A stretch of DNA of 64,000 nt. Origin: Cedecea colo. GTDB taxonomy: Bacteria; Pseudomonadota; Gammaproteobacteria; Enterobacterales; Enterobacteriaceae. The notes beneath the pieces are model-generated. The model was not told the origin of the DNA. It saw only the letters and a program-made list of their open reading frames with translations, and did no database searches. The DNA is taken from positions 124,001 through 188,000 of the forward strand of contig NZ_SOYS01000004.1 in NCBI RefSeq assembly GCF_011808225.1, read 5' to 3'. Position numbers and translations under genes: made by a program. Below are positions 32,116-39,834 of this stretch, one piece after another; positions within the stretch are counted from its first letter, which is position 1, and each line of letters begins with the position of its first letter.

Positions 32116-32774
32116 TGATTATGGAACCCTACAACCCGCCGCAGGATCCCTGGCTGGTCATCCTTTATCAGGATGCGCATATTATGGTGGTCAACAAGCC
32201 TTCAGGCCTGTTGTCCGTGCCCGGGCGTCTTGATGAGCATAAAGACAGCGTGATGACACGTATCCAACGTGACTTCCCGCTGGCGGAATCGGTGCATCGT
32301 CTGGATATGGCCACCAGCGGCGTGATTGCGGTGGCGCTGACCAAAGACAGCGAGCGCGAGCTGAAGCGTCAGTTCCGGGAACGCGAACCGAAAAAGCAAT
32401 ATATAGCGCGGGTGTGGGCGCATCCACAGCCCGAAGAGGGTCTGGTGGACTTACCGCTGATTTGCGACTGGCCGAACCGGCCAATGCAAAAAGTGTGTTA
32501 TGAAACGGGGAAATCTGCGCAGACGGAATATCAGGTGCTGGAGTATGCGGCGGATAATACGGCCCGCGTGCTGCTAAAACCGATTACCGGACGCTCGCAC
32601 CAGCTCCGCGTGCATATGCAGGCGTTGGGGCATCCTATTCTTGGGGATCGTTTCTACGCAACGCCTGAAGCGCGGGCGTTAGCATCGCGTTTGCAGCTTC
32701 ACGCCGAAAAGCTGACCATTACCCACCCAGCTTACGGCACGCCGATGACCTTCCGGGCAGCGGCTGATTTCTAA
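32115..32774 (+). CDS. rluA: Dual-specificity rRNA/tRNA pseudouridine synthase RluA
   Basis: Makes pseudouridine 746 in 23S rRNA and 32 in tRNAs. It has 219 aa. The catalytic aspartate is D64 in HRLDMATSG. LKPITGRSHQLRVHM and GHPILGDRFY are conserved RluA-family motifs. The start at 32115 overlaps the rapA stop by 1 nt and aligns with the E. coli N-terminus; a second ATG 6 nt later is possible. Confidence 0.97.
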   Translation: MIMEPYNPPQDPWLVILYQDAHIMVVNKPSGLLSVPGRLDEHKDSVMTRIQRDFPLAESVHRLDMATSGVIAVALTKDSERELKRQFREREPKKQYIARVWAHPQPEEGLVDLPLICDWPNRPMQKVCYETGKSAQTEYQVLEYAADNTARVLLKPITGRSHQLRVHMQALGHPILGDRFYATPEARALASRLQLHAEKLTITHPAYGTPMTFRAAADF

Positions 32775-32803
32775 AATCCACCCTTCAGATTCAATCTAAC
32801 ACG

Positions 32804-32832
32804 CCGGCAGAGCGCATTCTGCCGGTTTTCTT
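32804..32832 (+). terminator. Terminator after rluA
   Basis: CCGGCAGA, loop GCGCAT, TCTGCCGG followed by TTTTCTT. It marks the left border between core genes and the accessory island. Confidence 0.88.
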
Positions 32833-32980
32833 GCGCGCCTTCGTTAGCTTTCAGATGTTTCTTGACCAATTTTTGATGGAAATATGCTCAGACACTCCCG
32901 TATATTGATGCCGATTATTTTTCATTATGAAAAATATCTGTACGCAGGAAACGCGTCTCAGTGTAAGGAAGTATATCGAA

Positions 32981-34681
32981 ATGGATATTCGAAGCTTGTC
33001 ACGCAGGGGAATGCTCATTTTTTCTATTGCCTGTCCGGTGATAGCCGCTTTATGTGCTCCGTTTTCCGCAGGCGCCGTCCCTGGCGATGAGCAGTTTATT
33101 TTACAGAACCAGCGCCAGCAGGCTCTGGAAGAACAGCTGACCCCGTCGACACCTGATATTCGTTTATCCACGTCCGACGTTGCTTCCGGAAAACTAACCC
33201 TCCCTGCCGAAACGCCCTGCTTTCCAGTTCAGCACGTCGAGCTATCCGGACATGACAGTCTTCCCCACTGGCTACCGCTGCAAAGACTGGCCAATCAGGC
33301 GGCGGGAAAATGCCTGGGATCGCAGGGCATTAATCTGCTGATGAGCACGCTTCAGAACAGGATAATTTCACACGGCTGGACCACCTCCAGAGTGCTGGCG
33401 CCGGCGCAGGATTTAAAAAGCGGCCGCCTGCAACTCATCGTTTTCCCTGGTAAAATTCGCCATGTGGAGTTAACCCCGGACAGCAGCCGCTGGTTCTGGC
33501 TATACAGCGCGTTTCCAGCCCATGATGGCGACCTGCTGGATTTGCGCAATATCGAGCAGGGCCTGGAAAATCTTCAGCGCCTGCCCACGGTACAGGCCGG
33601 GATGGAAATCGTTCCGGCGCAGCAGCCCGGTGAAAGCGATATTATTATTTCCCGCCAGCAAAGTAAGTTCTGGCGGCTGGGGATGTCTCTGGACGATTCA
33701 GGTTCCACCTCCACCGGGCGCTATCAGGGAGGCGTAACGCTTTCTCTGGATAACCCGCTGGCGCTGAGCGACCTGTTCTGGTTCTCCGTCAGCCACGATT
33801 TACAGACCGGGCGGGACAAAGGTAACCAGAACCTCAGCGCGCACTGGTCCGTTCCCGTGGGGTACTGGGCGTTCTCGCTGACCGGCAGCGACTACCATTA
33901 TCACCAGACCATCGCCGGGTACGTTGAAGACTACCGTTACAGCGGCAAAAGCCAGAGCCTCAACGCACAGCTGAGCAGGGTACTGCACCGCAGCAGCGCG
34001 CAAAAAACGACCGCAGCCCTGGACGTTCAGTCCCGTACCACCCGCAATTACATCAATGACACTGAAATAGAGGTGCAGCGCCGCCATGTCTCCTCATGGA
34101 AAGCGGGTCTTCAACACCGGCATTATATCGGCCAGGCCACGCTGGACGCGGGCATCAGCTACCAGCGGGGCACCCGCTGGTTTGGCGCTCAGCCCGCGCC
34201 CGAAGAGTGGTTTAACGAGGCCACAGCGCTTGTCCGCATTCTGCGCACGGATGCCCGCCTGAGCCTGCCGTATGAACTCGCCGGGCAAAACTTCCGCTAT
34301 GACGTAGCCTGGCAACGCCAGACCAGTAATACCCTCCTCACCTCACAGGATCGGTTCTCCATCGGCGGGCGTTATACCGTGCGCGGCTTTGACGGTGAAC
34401 GCACTCTGAACGCGGACAGGGGCTGGTCCGTACGGAACGATTTCTCATGGCGCATGCCGCTGCCGGGCGCTGAATTTTATCTGGCGGCAGACTACGGCGA
34501 AGTGAGCGGTAAAGGCACTGAATATCTGGTGGGAAATCACCTTGCAGGCGGGGCGGCAGGCGTGCGCGGCAGCGTATGGAAAATGGGCTATGACCTGTTT
34601 GCGGGCGTACCGTTCTCTCGTCCTGACGGTTTTAAAACCAGTCCGGCCACCTTTGGTTTTAGCCTGAATATGGATATCTGA
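32981..34681 (+). CDS. cdiB: CdiB/TpsB-type outer membrane transporter
   Basis: Omp85-type two-partner secretion translocator (ShlB/FhaC/CdiB family), which would export a TpsA/CdiA exoprotein. I prefer the ATG at 32981 (566 aa): AAGGA lies upstream and the product starts with a signal peptide (MDIRSLSRRGMLIFSIA to about residue 32). An in-frame ATG at 32927 would add 18 residues. Next come a short linker helix with many Q residues, two POTRA domains (about 55-205), and a 16-strand barrel. The lid-loop motif GGRYTVRGFDGE is intact. No complete exoprotein gene follows it. Confidence 0.93.
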   Translation: MDIRSLSRRGMLIFSIACPVIAALCAPFSAGAVPGDEQFILQNQRQQALEEQLTPSTPDIRLSTSDVASGKLTLPAETPCFPVQHVELSGHDSLPHWLPLQRLANQAAGKCLGSQGINLLMSTLQNRIISHGWTTSRVLAPAQDLKSGRLQLIVFPGKIRHVELTPDSSRWFWLYSAFPAHDGDLLDLRNIEQGLENLQRLPTVQAGMEIVPAQQPGESDIIISRQQSKFWRLGMSLDDSGSTSTGRYQGGVTLSLDNPLALSDLFWFSVSHDLQTGRDKGNQNLSAHWSVPVGYWAFSLTGSDYHYHQTIAGYVEDYRYSGKSQSLNAQLSRVLHRSSAQKTTAALDVQSRTTRNYINDTEIEVQRRHVSSWKAGLQHRHYIGQATLDAGISYQRGTRWFGAQPAPEEWFNEATALVRILRTDARLSLPYELAGQNFRYDVAWQRQTSNTLLTSQDRFSIGGRYTVRGFDGERTLNADRGWSVRNDFSWRMPLPGAEFYLAADYGEVSGKGTEYLVGNHLAGGAAGVRGSVWKMGYDLFAGVPFSRPDGFKTSPATFGFSLNMDI

Positions 34682-35209
34682 ATGCGCTACGGAGATTTTA
34701 ATGTACAGGCCCCCCTTATCCTCGGCGGGCAGGTTTGCGAAGCAGAAGTGCTGGGCGCCTCGGTCTGGCTGTGGATGCATTCACCGATGCACCGCGATGC
34801 GCCGCTGCTCGCGCTGCCTACGGTTCTGTTACCCATTATCAAGCGCCGCCAGTACGTGCTGGTTTCCGAAGGGGAGCGGCCAATATTTTTTCTGAGCTGG
34901 ATGTGGCTTAACGAGGATGCCGAACAGCGTTATCTCACGGAGGCCACGGTGATGATAAGGGATGAGGACTGGTGCAGCGGTGAAAGGATGTGGTTCCGGG
35001 ATTTTATTGCGCCTTTTGGCCATGCCCGCGCCATGAGCCGTCTGTTGCGTGAAGAGATCCTGCCTCATTCCCGCGCCAGATTTCTCTGGCACCGGGGAGA
35101 AACCATACGTCCCTGCATCAAAACCTTCCGGGGTAATCATGTCCCGCGAGATGAATTCCAGGCGTGGAAGTTACTGTCCCCTCCGCAGACGGGGCTACCC
35201 CAGTGCTGA
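34682..35209 (+). CDS. cdiC: HlyC-like lysine acyltransferase (CdiC)
   Basis: Toxin-activating fatty acyltransferase of the HlyC/RTX-C family, as found between cdiB and cdiA in some CDI loci. It has 175 aa. The catalytic histidine is H37 in SPMHRD (HlyC H23) and the aspartate is D107 in FRDFIAPFG (HlyC D92). FLSWMWLNEDAEQRYL matches the HlyC CSWANLS region. It would acylate lysines of an acyl-ACP-dependent exoprotein. It starts immediately after the cdiB stop. Its substrate gene is missing here. Confidence 0.9.
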   Translation: MRYGDFNVQAPLILGGQVCEAEVLGASVWLWMHSPMHRDAPLLALPTVLLPIIKRRQYVLVSEGERPIFFLSWMWLNEDAEQRYLTEATVMIRDEDWCSGERMWFRDFIAPFGHARAMSRLLREEILPHSRARFLWHRGETIRPCIKTFRGNHVPRDEFQAWKLLSPPQTGLPQC

Positions 35210-35266
35210 CAGATAAATGCGCGTACGGATAGGTAAATGGGTTAAAGATCATTCGGAGATTAAGAA

Positions 35267-35524
35267 ATGAGAAAGAGCAAATTTAGGTGGTTGTTTGCTT
35301 ATCTGTACCTTAACTTAGCGCTAATGTTTGTTTTCCCGCTGTGGTTTATGCTCGTCCAGATTGGGACTGAGTTCTTTTACTCATTGTACTATGCTGGTGA
35401 GTTTAGTTTTTCAAATATTGATTTCATGAAAGCAATAAAAGCTGGCTTATTCTGCGGAGTACTTGCTGGTACTGGCTGTTGGTGGATTTACTACCAGCAC
35501 TACAGAAAAAACCGAAACAGATAG
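35267..35524 (+). CDS. Small two-helix membrane protein, putative orphan CDI immunity (imm0)
   Basis: 85 aa with GGAG 8 nt before the ATG. Two hydrophobic segments (about 9-35 and 57-75) separated by an acidic/aromatic loop, and a basic tail (YYQHYRKNRNR). The layout equals that of the four other small membrane proteins in the island, including a charged residue before the second helix (MKAIKAGLFCGVLAG). It follows cdiC after 57 nt, where cdiA should begin, and has its own terminator. Immunity function is inferred from context only. Confidence 0.6.
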   Translation: MRKSKFRWLFAYLYLNLALMFVFPLWFMLVQIGTEFFYSLYYAGEFSFSNIDFMKAIKAGLFCGVLAGTGCWWIYYQHYRKNRNR

Positions 35525-35530
35525 AACAAA

Positions 35531-35561
35531 AATCCCAGCCCTTGCGGCTGGGGTTTTACTT
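35531..35561 (+). terminator. Terminator after imm0
   Basis: CCCAGCC, loop CTTGC, GGCTGGG then GTTTTACTTT. A related sequence (TCCCAGC...GCCGGGA-TTTTACTTTATATG, 36787-36816) follows imm1, suggesting the modules share duplicated 3' flanks. Confidence 0.85.
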
Positions 35562-35690
35562 TATATGCCAGTCAGTTACCGTCTTACCTCTGTGGCTTGC
35601 TGATCACCTCAATCAACTCGGTCACCTGGCGCTGCTTGCGGGCGGAGAGCTTACAGACCTTTTTAAGCGTGTGCATAATCTCCGGCTCAG

Positions 35691-36542
35691 GTGGTGGGGT
35701 CTTTATGCGCGGTGGTGTTCGCCGGGGCGGTAGCGTGCACGGGCGAAAAAAGCGCGTCGGGGCAAAAAGTTACGGCCCCGGAAGTGCAGCAGGGAAAATC
35801 ACCTGTAACAGACGGAAAGTACAGGGAAAAGCCGGGTTCGTCGGCAGACTTCGCACCGGATAAAGTTGTTGTGGAAAATAATCTGTTTGGTGGAAATGAA
35901 TGGAGCCAGACTGAAAAAGCCAAAGAGCATGGTGCGGATGTGCTGTCATGCGATGGCAATCCTTCCGGTGAAGCCTGCAAGCGTGGGCTAGCCGAAAATA
36001 AAGCCTATGCCGGAGCACTGGCAACGGGGGGGGTGGCGCTACTGCCGGGTGGCGCACAAGCTATGTGGGGACTGGGAGCTGGAGCAAATGCTGGTATGCA
36101 ATATGTAAACGAGGGCGAAGTTAATCTTGTGAACTCAGTGGTTGCGGGCTGGATAAATGTAATCACCATAGGCCAGGGCTGGAAAGGGACAGTAGCCTGG
36201 AATGCTGCCGGTGGTGCACTGACCAATCAGATAAACGGTGATAATCCGCTTACCGGAGCGATAACTACGGGAGCAGGTGCATGGTTTGGATATGGAGTTG
36301 GTAACTATATCGTGAAACCTACTGCAAATATGGCGGGTAAGTGGTTAACAGGAGGTTGGGATCCAAAATTTGATCCTGGTTTACTGAAATATACAGAAAT
36401 ACAGGGACGGTTGGGGATATCCAAGGAAATGCTGCCGAGTAAAGTTCCGGGTGTTGCAGGAAATACAGGAGGAAGTTTTTCATCCGAATTTGGAAGCTCG
36501 ATCATTCAGGATAAAGTGAAACAAATGGTTGGTGAAAAATGA
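35691..36542 (+). CDS. Orphan CdiA C-terminal fragment with VENN motif (CT1)
   Basis: Open frame of 283 codons from a GTG; the frame opens at 35679 and the start is uncertain, so this is probably a 5'-truncated cdiA end. The CDI pretoxin marker VENN is at residues 61-64. After it come the CDGNPSGEACKRG stretch and a glycine/hydrophobic-rich toxin domain (GVALLPGGAQAMWGLGAGAN, then GYGVGNYIVKPTANMAG) ending SKEMLPSKVPGVAGNTGG. The hydrophobic nature and a membrane partner suggest a membrane-active toxin. The stop overlaps imm1 by 4 nt, as in toxin-immunity pairs. Confidence 0.65.
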   Translation: MVGSLCAVVFAGAVACTGEKSASGQKVTAPEVQQGKSPVTDGKYREKPGSSADFAPDKVVVENNLFGGNEWSQTEKAKEHGADVLSCDGNPSGEACKRGLAENKAYAGALATGGVALLPGGAQAMWGLGAGANAGMQYVNEGEVNLVNSVVAGWINVITIGQGWKGTVAWNAAGGALTNQINGDNPLTGAITTGAGAWFGYGVGNYIVKPTANMAGKWLTGGWDPKFDPGLLKYTEIQGRLGISKEMLPSKVPGVAGNTGGSFSSEFGSSIIQDKVKQMVGEK

Positions 36543-36772
36543 GGTGGTTCTTTTTTTTAATTATTCTCGTGAGTGCTTCAACTTTGGGTTTGTTCATTAT
36601 CGGATCCATTTTCTACATAGGTATAGAGATATTCTTTTATTTTTATGGAAGTATCCCTATAACTTTAGAGATTTATCAGTTTGAAAGACTCCTGAAAATG
36701 GGCATAGCAGGCGGGGGGATTTTGGGCTTTGGGATTACAGCGCTACGTTTTTTTAAAGTTAAAGGCTTTTGA
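36539..36772 (+). CDS. Putative CDI immunity membrane protein (imm1)
   Basis: 77 aa, two hydrophobic segments (2-35 and 54-70), AT-rich codons. Its ATG overlaps the CT1 stop (ATGA). It ends ALRFFKVKGF, shared with imm4 (LLRIFKVKGF), whose upstream fragment has the same toxin-tail type as CT1. It presumably protects the inner membrane from the CT1 toxin. Immunity function is inferred from position and pairing. Confidence 0.65.
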   Translation: MRWFFFLIILVSASTLGLFIIGSIFYIGIEIFFYFYGSIPITLEIYQFERLLKMGIAGGGILGFGITALRFFKVKGF

Positions 36773-36919
36773 TATTAATTACTGATCCCAGCCAACGAGC
36801 CGGGATTTTACTTTATATGTTAGCTCGTATCTTCGGGGCGGTGATCACCTGTATAAACTCCTCCACCTGCCGTTAGCAGATACAAACTTAGTAATATCAA
36901 GCGTGGCAGATTTTTCATC

Positions 36920-37534
36920 ATGCAGGGCGGTAGCGTGCCGTGGATATCGGCTAAGGCTGCAGGGAAAAGTAAGGTTGAGCAACAGAGCATCGGACAGATA
37001 TTCGACAGGGAAAAAGATCAGCAGAAAATCCAGGAATCACAGCTTATCAGCGACATCGGTACGCAGGCGTCAGATATCGCACGGACGGAAGATGCCATTG
37101 CGACAGGCCAGTGAAAAACGCGATAGCGCATCGCAGGACGAACGAGATGCGGCGAAGGATGAATGGGAGAAAGCCCATCCGGGTAAAACGGCAACGGACG
37201 CGGATATCGGGGAAGTATTTCAGCAGGCATGACAGGGGCGCTGGCTCCGGGGCGCGGGGTATGGCAAAACGTGAGTATCGCGGCAGGAGGTGCGATATTT
37301 ACGGATGGACCAGATATTGGTTCTATCGGAGGTGCTGCGGCAGGTGCCTGGGCCGGTGGAAAGTTTGGGGAATATGCACCGGGAATTGTAAGCTCAGTAA
37401 CAGGAAAAGAATTGCCAGGATTTCTATTTGATGCTACAGGTTCTTTTGATAGTGAAATTTTAGGTGGATATACCAAAGATGGTGTAAATGGTAAACAATT
37501 GCCTTCCAGAGAACAGATGGAGGGGGGGAAATGA
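36920..37534 (+). pseudogene. Degenerate cdiA C-terminal fragment (CT2)
   Basis: CdiA pretoxin sequence (KSKVEQQSIGQIFDREKDQQ, then SDIGTQASDIARTEDAIA) runs from 36920. It is broken by an 8-bp deletion near 37101 that leads to TGA at 37112-37114. Homology continues in another frame to TDADIGEVFQQA (stop 37230-37232). Compared with CT3 about 400 bp is then missing, and a last open piece (37229-37534) reads TGALAPGRGVWQNVSIAAGG to the toxin tail. It overlaps imm2 by 4 nt. Confidence 0.8.
37033..37207 (+). repeat. cdiA pretoxin repeat, copy R1
   Basis: First of three near-identical pretoxin-coding segments, from GGAATCACAGC to GCGGATAT. It is 8 bp shorter than R3 because of the deletion near 37101. 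The others are R2 (37861-38009) and R3 (38983-39165). Confidence 0.9.
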
Positions 37535-37779
37535 TTGCTTATTTTAAGCTATTTATATATGCATGTTTTTTTTGTATCACACTTGGTTTCCTGCTTATAG
37601 GATTTGGTACATTATTTATTTATTTAACGAAAGGATATTTATTTTTCCCTATCTATCATGTGAAGAGAGTGCTTGTATTCGGCTGTATCGCAGGCACAGC
37701 GATAACTTCAGCCACAATAGTTTTTAATCTGATCGACAAGTTTAATTTTCGAAAAAAACCACCGACAGATCCTGACTAA
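37531..37779 (+). CDS. Putative CDI immunity membrane protein (imm2)
   Basis: 82 aa, two hydrophobic segments (about 3-33 and 49-69), then a charged tail (KFNFRKKPPTDPD). The ATG overlaps the CT2 stop. The second helix region (GTAITSATIVFNLIDKF) is clearly homologous to imm3 (GSAITLAAIVFNIIDKI). Both sit after toxin tails of the GGKFGEYAPGIV...TGKELP type, so they form one immunity subtype. Confidence 0.65.
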   Translation: MIAYFKLFIYACFFCITLGFLLIGFGTLFIYLTKGYLFFPIYHVKRVLVFGCIAGTAITSATIVFNLIDKFNFRKKPPTDPD

Positions 37780-37854
37780 AATTCATAAAAACCACGGTTC
37801 CTGTGGCCAATATTTGATAAGAAAATTGAGTGGTAGAAGATACTGAAAGCATAG

Positions 37855-38670
37855 CGCCAGGCGTCAGATATCGCGAGGACGGAAGATGCCATTGCGGCAG
37901 CACGACAGGCCAGTGAAAAACGCGATAGCGCATCGCAGGACGAACGAGATGCGGCGAAGGATGAATGGGAGAAAGTCCATCCGGATAAAACGGCAACAAA
38001 CGCGGATATCGGCGAGGTGATTTACCAGAACGCGTATGCGGATGCGATGAAAGCGGCCAGCCACGGCACCGGCAGCCGTACCCAGCAGGCCATTCAGGCC
38101 GTGACGGCAGCAGTTCAGGGCGTGGCCGGAGGCAACCTGAACGCCGCCATCGCCGGTGCCGCCGCCCCGTATATGGCGGAAGTGATTGGTCACCAGTCCG
38201 GCCTTGAAGGCATGATTAAACTGGCAACCCATGCGGTGGCCAATGCCGTGCTGGCCTCAATGCAGGGCCAGAATGCACTGGCAGGCGCGGCCATCGGTCA
38301 ACTGGCCGGCATGATCGCCCTGGAAATGTACGGTAAGCAAGCCAGTGAACTGAGCGAAACAGAGAGGCAGACGGTCAGTTCGCTGGCAACCCTCGTCGCA
38401 GGCATTACAGGAGCTCTGGCTCCGGGCCGCGGGGTATGGCAAAACGTGGGTATCGCGGCAGGAGGTGCAATATTCAGTGACGGGCCGGATATTGGTTCTG
38501 CTGGCAGTAGCGCTGCCGGGGCATGGGCTGGCGGAAAGTTTGGGGAATATGCTCCGGGAATCGTTTATTCGATAACAGGAAAAGAATTGCCAGAATTTAT
38601 TTATGACATTGGCGGAGCTTTTGTCTCAGAAACCGCAACAGAAGTAAGAAAAAATATTACCCAAAAATAG
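37855..38670 (+). pseudogene. 5'-truncated cdiA C-terminal fragment (CT3)
   Basis: One uninterrupted frame of 271 sense codons from just after a TAG at 37852 to the stop, but without a credible start codon (a GTG at 38017 has no ribosome site). It encodes the CdiA pretoxin region (ASDIARTEDAIAAARQASEK, GSRTQQAIQAVTAAVQGVAG, SALAGAA-like repeats, SSLATLVAGITG) followed by a short tail (GRGVWQNVGIAAGGAIFSDG, GGKFGEYAPGIVYSITGKEL). The canonical VENN is not seen at the junction. Probably silent unless recombined onto a cdiA; imm3 follows after 11 nt. Confidence 0.75.
37861..38009 (+). repeat. cdiA pretoxin repeat, copy R2
   Basis: 149 bp matching 39017-39165 of R3 at full length and 37067-37207 of R1 except for R1's 8-bp gap. 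The left part of the repeat is truncated here. Confidence 0.9.
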
Positions 38671-38681
38671 GAGGGAGCAAA

Positions 38682-38939
38682 ATGATAAAAATCACTCTCA
38701 AATATATAGCCCTTGGGGGTTATTTTACTGCTGGTTTTTTCTTGTTAGGTTTGGTTATAAAAGTTGTTCTTGGTTTTATTTATTTGAACACTTTTTATTT
38801 GCCATATGAAGAGGTTGTGACGAACTTTTTTAAAAGTATTATTGCCGGTTCAGCCATAACATTAGCTGCAATAGTCTTTAATATAATAGATAAAATAAAA
38901 CTTAGGAATTCCTCATCTTCGGATATCAAGCAAAAGTGA
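38682..38939 (+). CDS. Putative CDI immunity membrane protein (imm3)
   Basis: 85 aa with a strong ribosome site (GGAGG 7 nt before the ATG). Two hydrophobic segments (about 8-35 and 51-69), then a polar tail KLRNSSSSDIKQK. Homologous to imm2 in the second helix. Unlike its neighbours it does not overlap the toxin fragment. Very AT-rich compared with the flanking core genes, suggesting acquisition from elsewhere. Confidence 0.65.
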   Translation: MIKITLKYIALGGYFTAGFFLLGLVIKVVLGFIYLNTFYLPYEEVVTNFFKSIIAGSAITLAAIVFNIIDKIKLRNSSSSDIKQK

Positions 38940-38982
38940 CGGACATCAGGAATTACAATGTTGCCCGTAACCTGACGATATA

Positions 38983-39165
38983 GGAATCACAGCTTATCAG
39001 CGACATCGGTACGCAGGCGTCAGATATCGCGAGGACGGAAGATGCCATTGCGGTAGCACGACAGGCCAGTGAAAAACGCGATAACGCATCGCAGGACGAA
39101 CGAGATGCGGCGAAGGATGAATGGGAGAAAGCCCATCCGGGTAAAACGGCAACAAACGCGGATAT
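38983..39165 (+). repeat. cdiA pretoxin repeat, copy R3
   Basis: 183 bp, the longest copy, from GGAATCACAGC to the GGATAT junction. Differs from R1 and R2 at only a few bases apart from the 8-bp gap of R1. Confidence 0.9.
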
Positions 39166-39408
39166 GGAGTTGGTAACTATATCGTGAAACCTACTGCAAA
39201 TATGGCAGGTAAGTTGATTACTGGAGGCTGGGATCCTAAGTTTAATTCTGATCTACTTAAATACGCTGAGATTAAGGGACAGTTGGGGATCTCTAAGGAG
39301 ATGTTGCCAAGTATGATTCCTGGAGCGATAGGAAACGTCGCCGGTTCCTTAAGTTCCGAATATGGCAGTTCTGAGGCCCAGAAGATTATTGATGAGGTCA
39401 GCAAATGA
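38983..39408 (+). pseudogene. Chimeric cdiA C-terminal remnant (CT4)
   Basis: Starts as pretoxin repeat R3 and, at GGATAT (39160-39165), switches to a toxin tail of the CT1 type (GVGNYIVKPTANMAG, WDPKFNSDLLKYAEIKGQLG, SKEMLPSMIPGAIGN). The join is out of frame: the R3 frame reads DMELVTIS then TGA. The tail frame stays open to the stop at 39406-39408, which overlaps imm4. A deletion joint between two modules. Confidence 0.8.
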
Positions 39409-39659
39409 ACCTCCATTCTGTTGTTTTAAAAAGAGAATGCATTGTAAGTTTTTGCATATTTTTTACCTGCATACTATCCGTAATTATCGCTGGGTTATTG
39501 GTCAAATTCTTTTTTGCCACAATATTATGGGTTTTAACAGATGAGTTTGAATTGACATGGAATGAATTTTTACGAGGAGTAAAAATCGGTGGTGTCGGAG
39601 GGGCCATATTGGGAGCAGGAATAGTGTTACTCCGTATATTTAAAGTGAAAGGCTTTTAA
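39405..39659 (+). CDS. Putative CDI immunity membrane protein (imm4)
   Basis: 84 aa with two hydrophobic segments (about 12-45 and 60-76). It overlaps the CT4 tail by 4 nt (ATGA). The end GAILGAGIVLLRIFKVKGF parallels imm1 (GGILGFGITALRFFKVKGF), and both follow the same toxin-tail type. It is followed by a strong terminator. Confidence 0.65.
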   Translation: MNLHSVVLKRECIVSFCIFFTCILSVIIAGLLVKFFFATILWVLTDEFELTWNEFLRGVKIGGVGGAILGAGIVLLRIFKVKGF

Positions 39660-39672
39660 TTTTCACTGAGAA

Positions 39673-39702
39673 GATCTCGGCTGTTGAGACCGAGATCGTT
39701 TT
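39673..39702 (+). terminator. Terminator after imm4
   Basis: GATCTCGG, 9-nt loop, CCGAGATC then GTTTT. Perfect 8-bp stem. Confidence 0.85.
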
Positions 39703-39708
39703 AATCCA

Positions 39709-39834
39709 ATGAAACCATGGAAAGACTGGATCTGGACTGATGTCGGGATGGGTATAGCGAAACCTATGCCAATAAATCCATTGCCTGGTATGGCAGGTAA
39801 TGCATCAGGTATGTGCAGTTACAAAAATTCTTAA
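39709..39834 (+). pseudogene. Short remnant of another CdiA toxin tail (CT5)
   Basis: 41 codons reading MKPWKDWIWTDVGMGIAKPM then PINPLPGMAGNASGM, the GMGI-KP-PxNPxPGMAGN signature of hydrophobic CdiA/haemagglutinin C-termini (compare CT1 ending LGISKEMLPSKVPGVAGN). Both ends are cut and no immunity gene follows. Confidence 0.65.

Noticed and set aside
35691-35740. Lipoprotein signal at the start of the CT1 frame
   Set aside because: The hydrophobic stretch before a cysteine lacks a proper lipobox and the start codon is uncertain; the frame is better explained as a truncated CdiA end.
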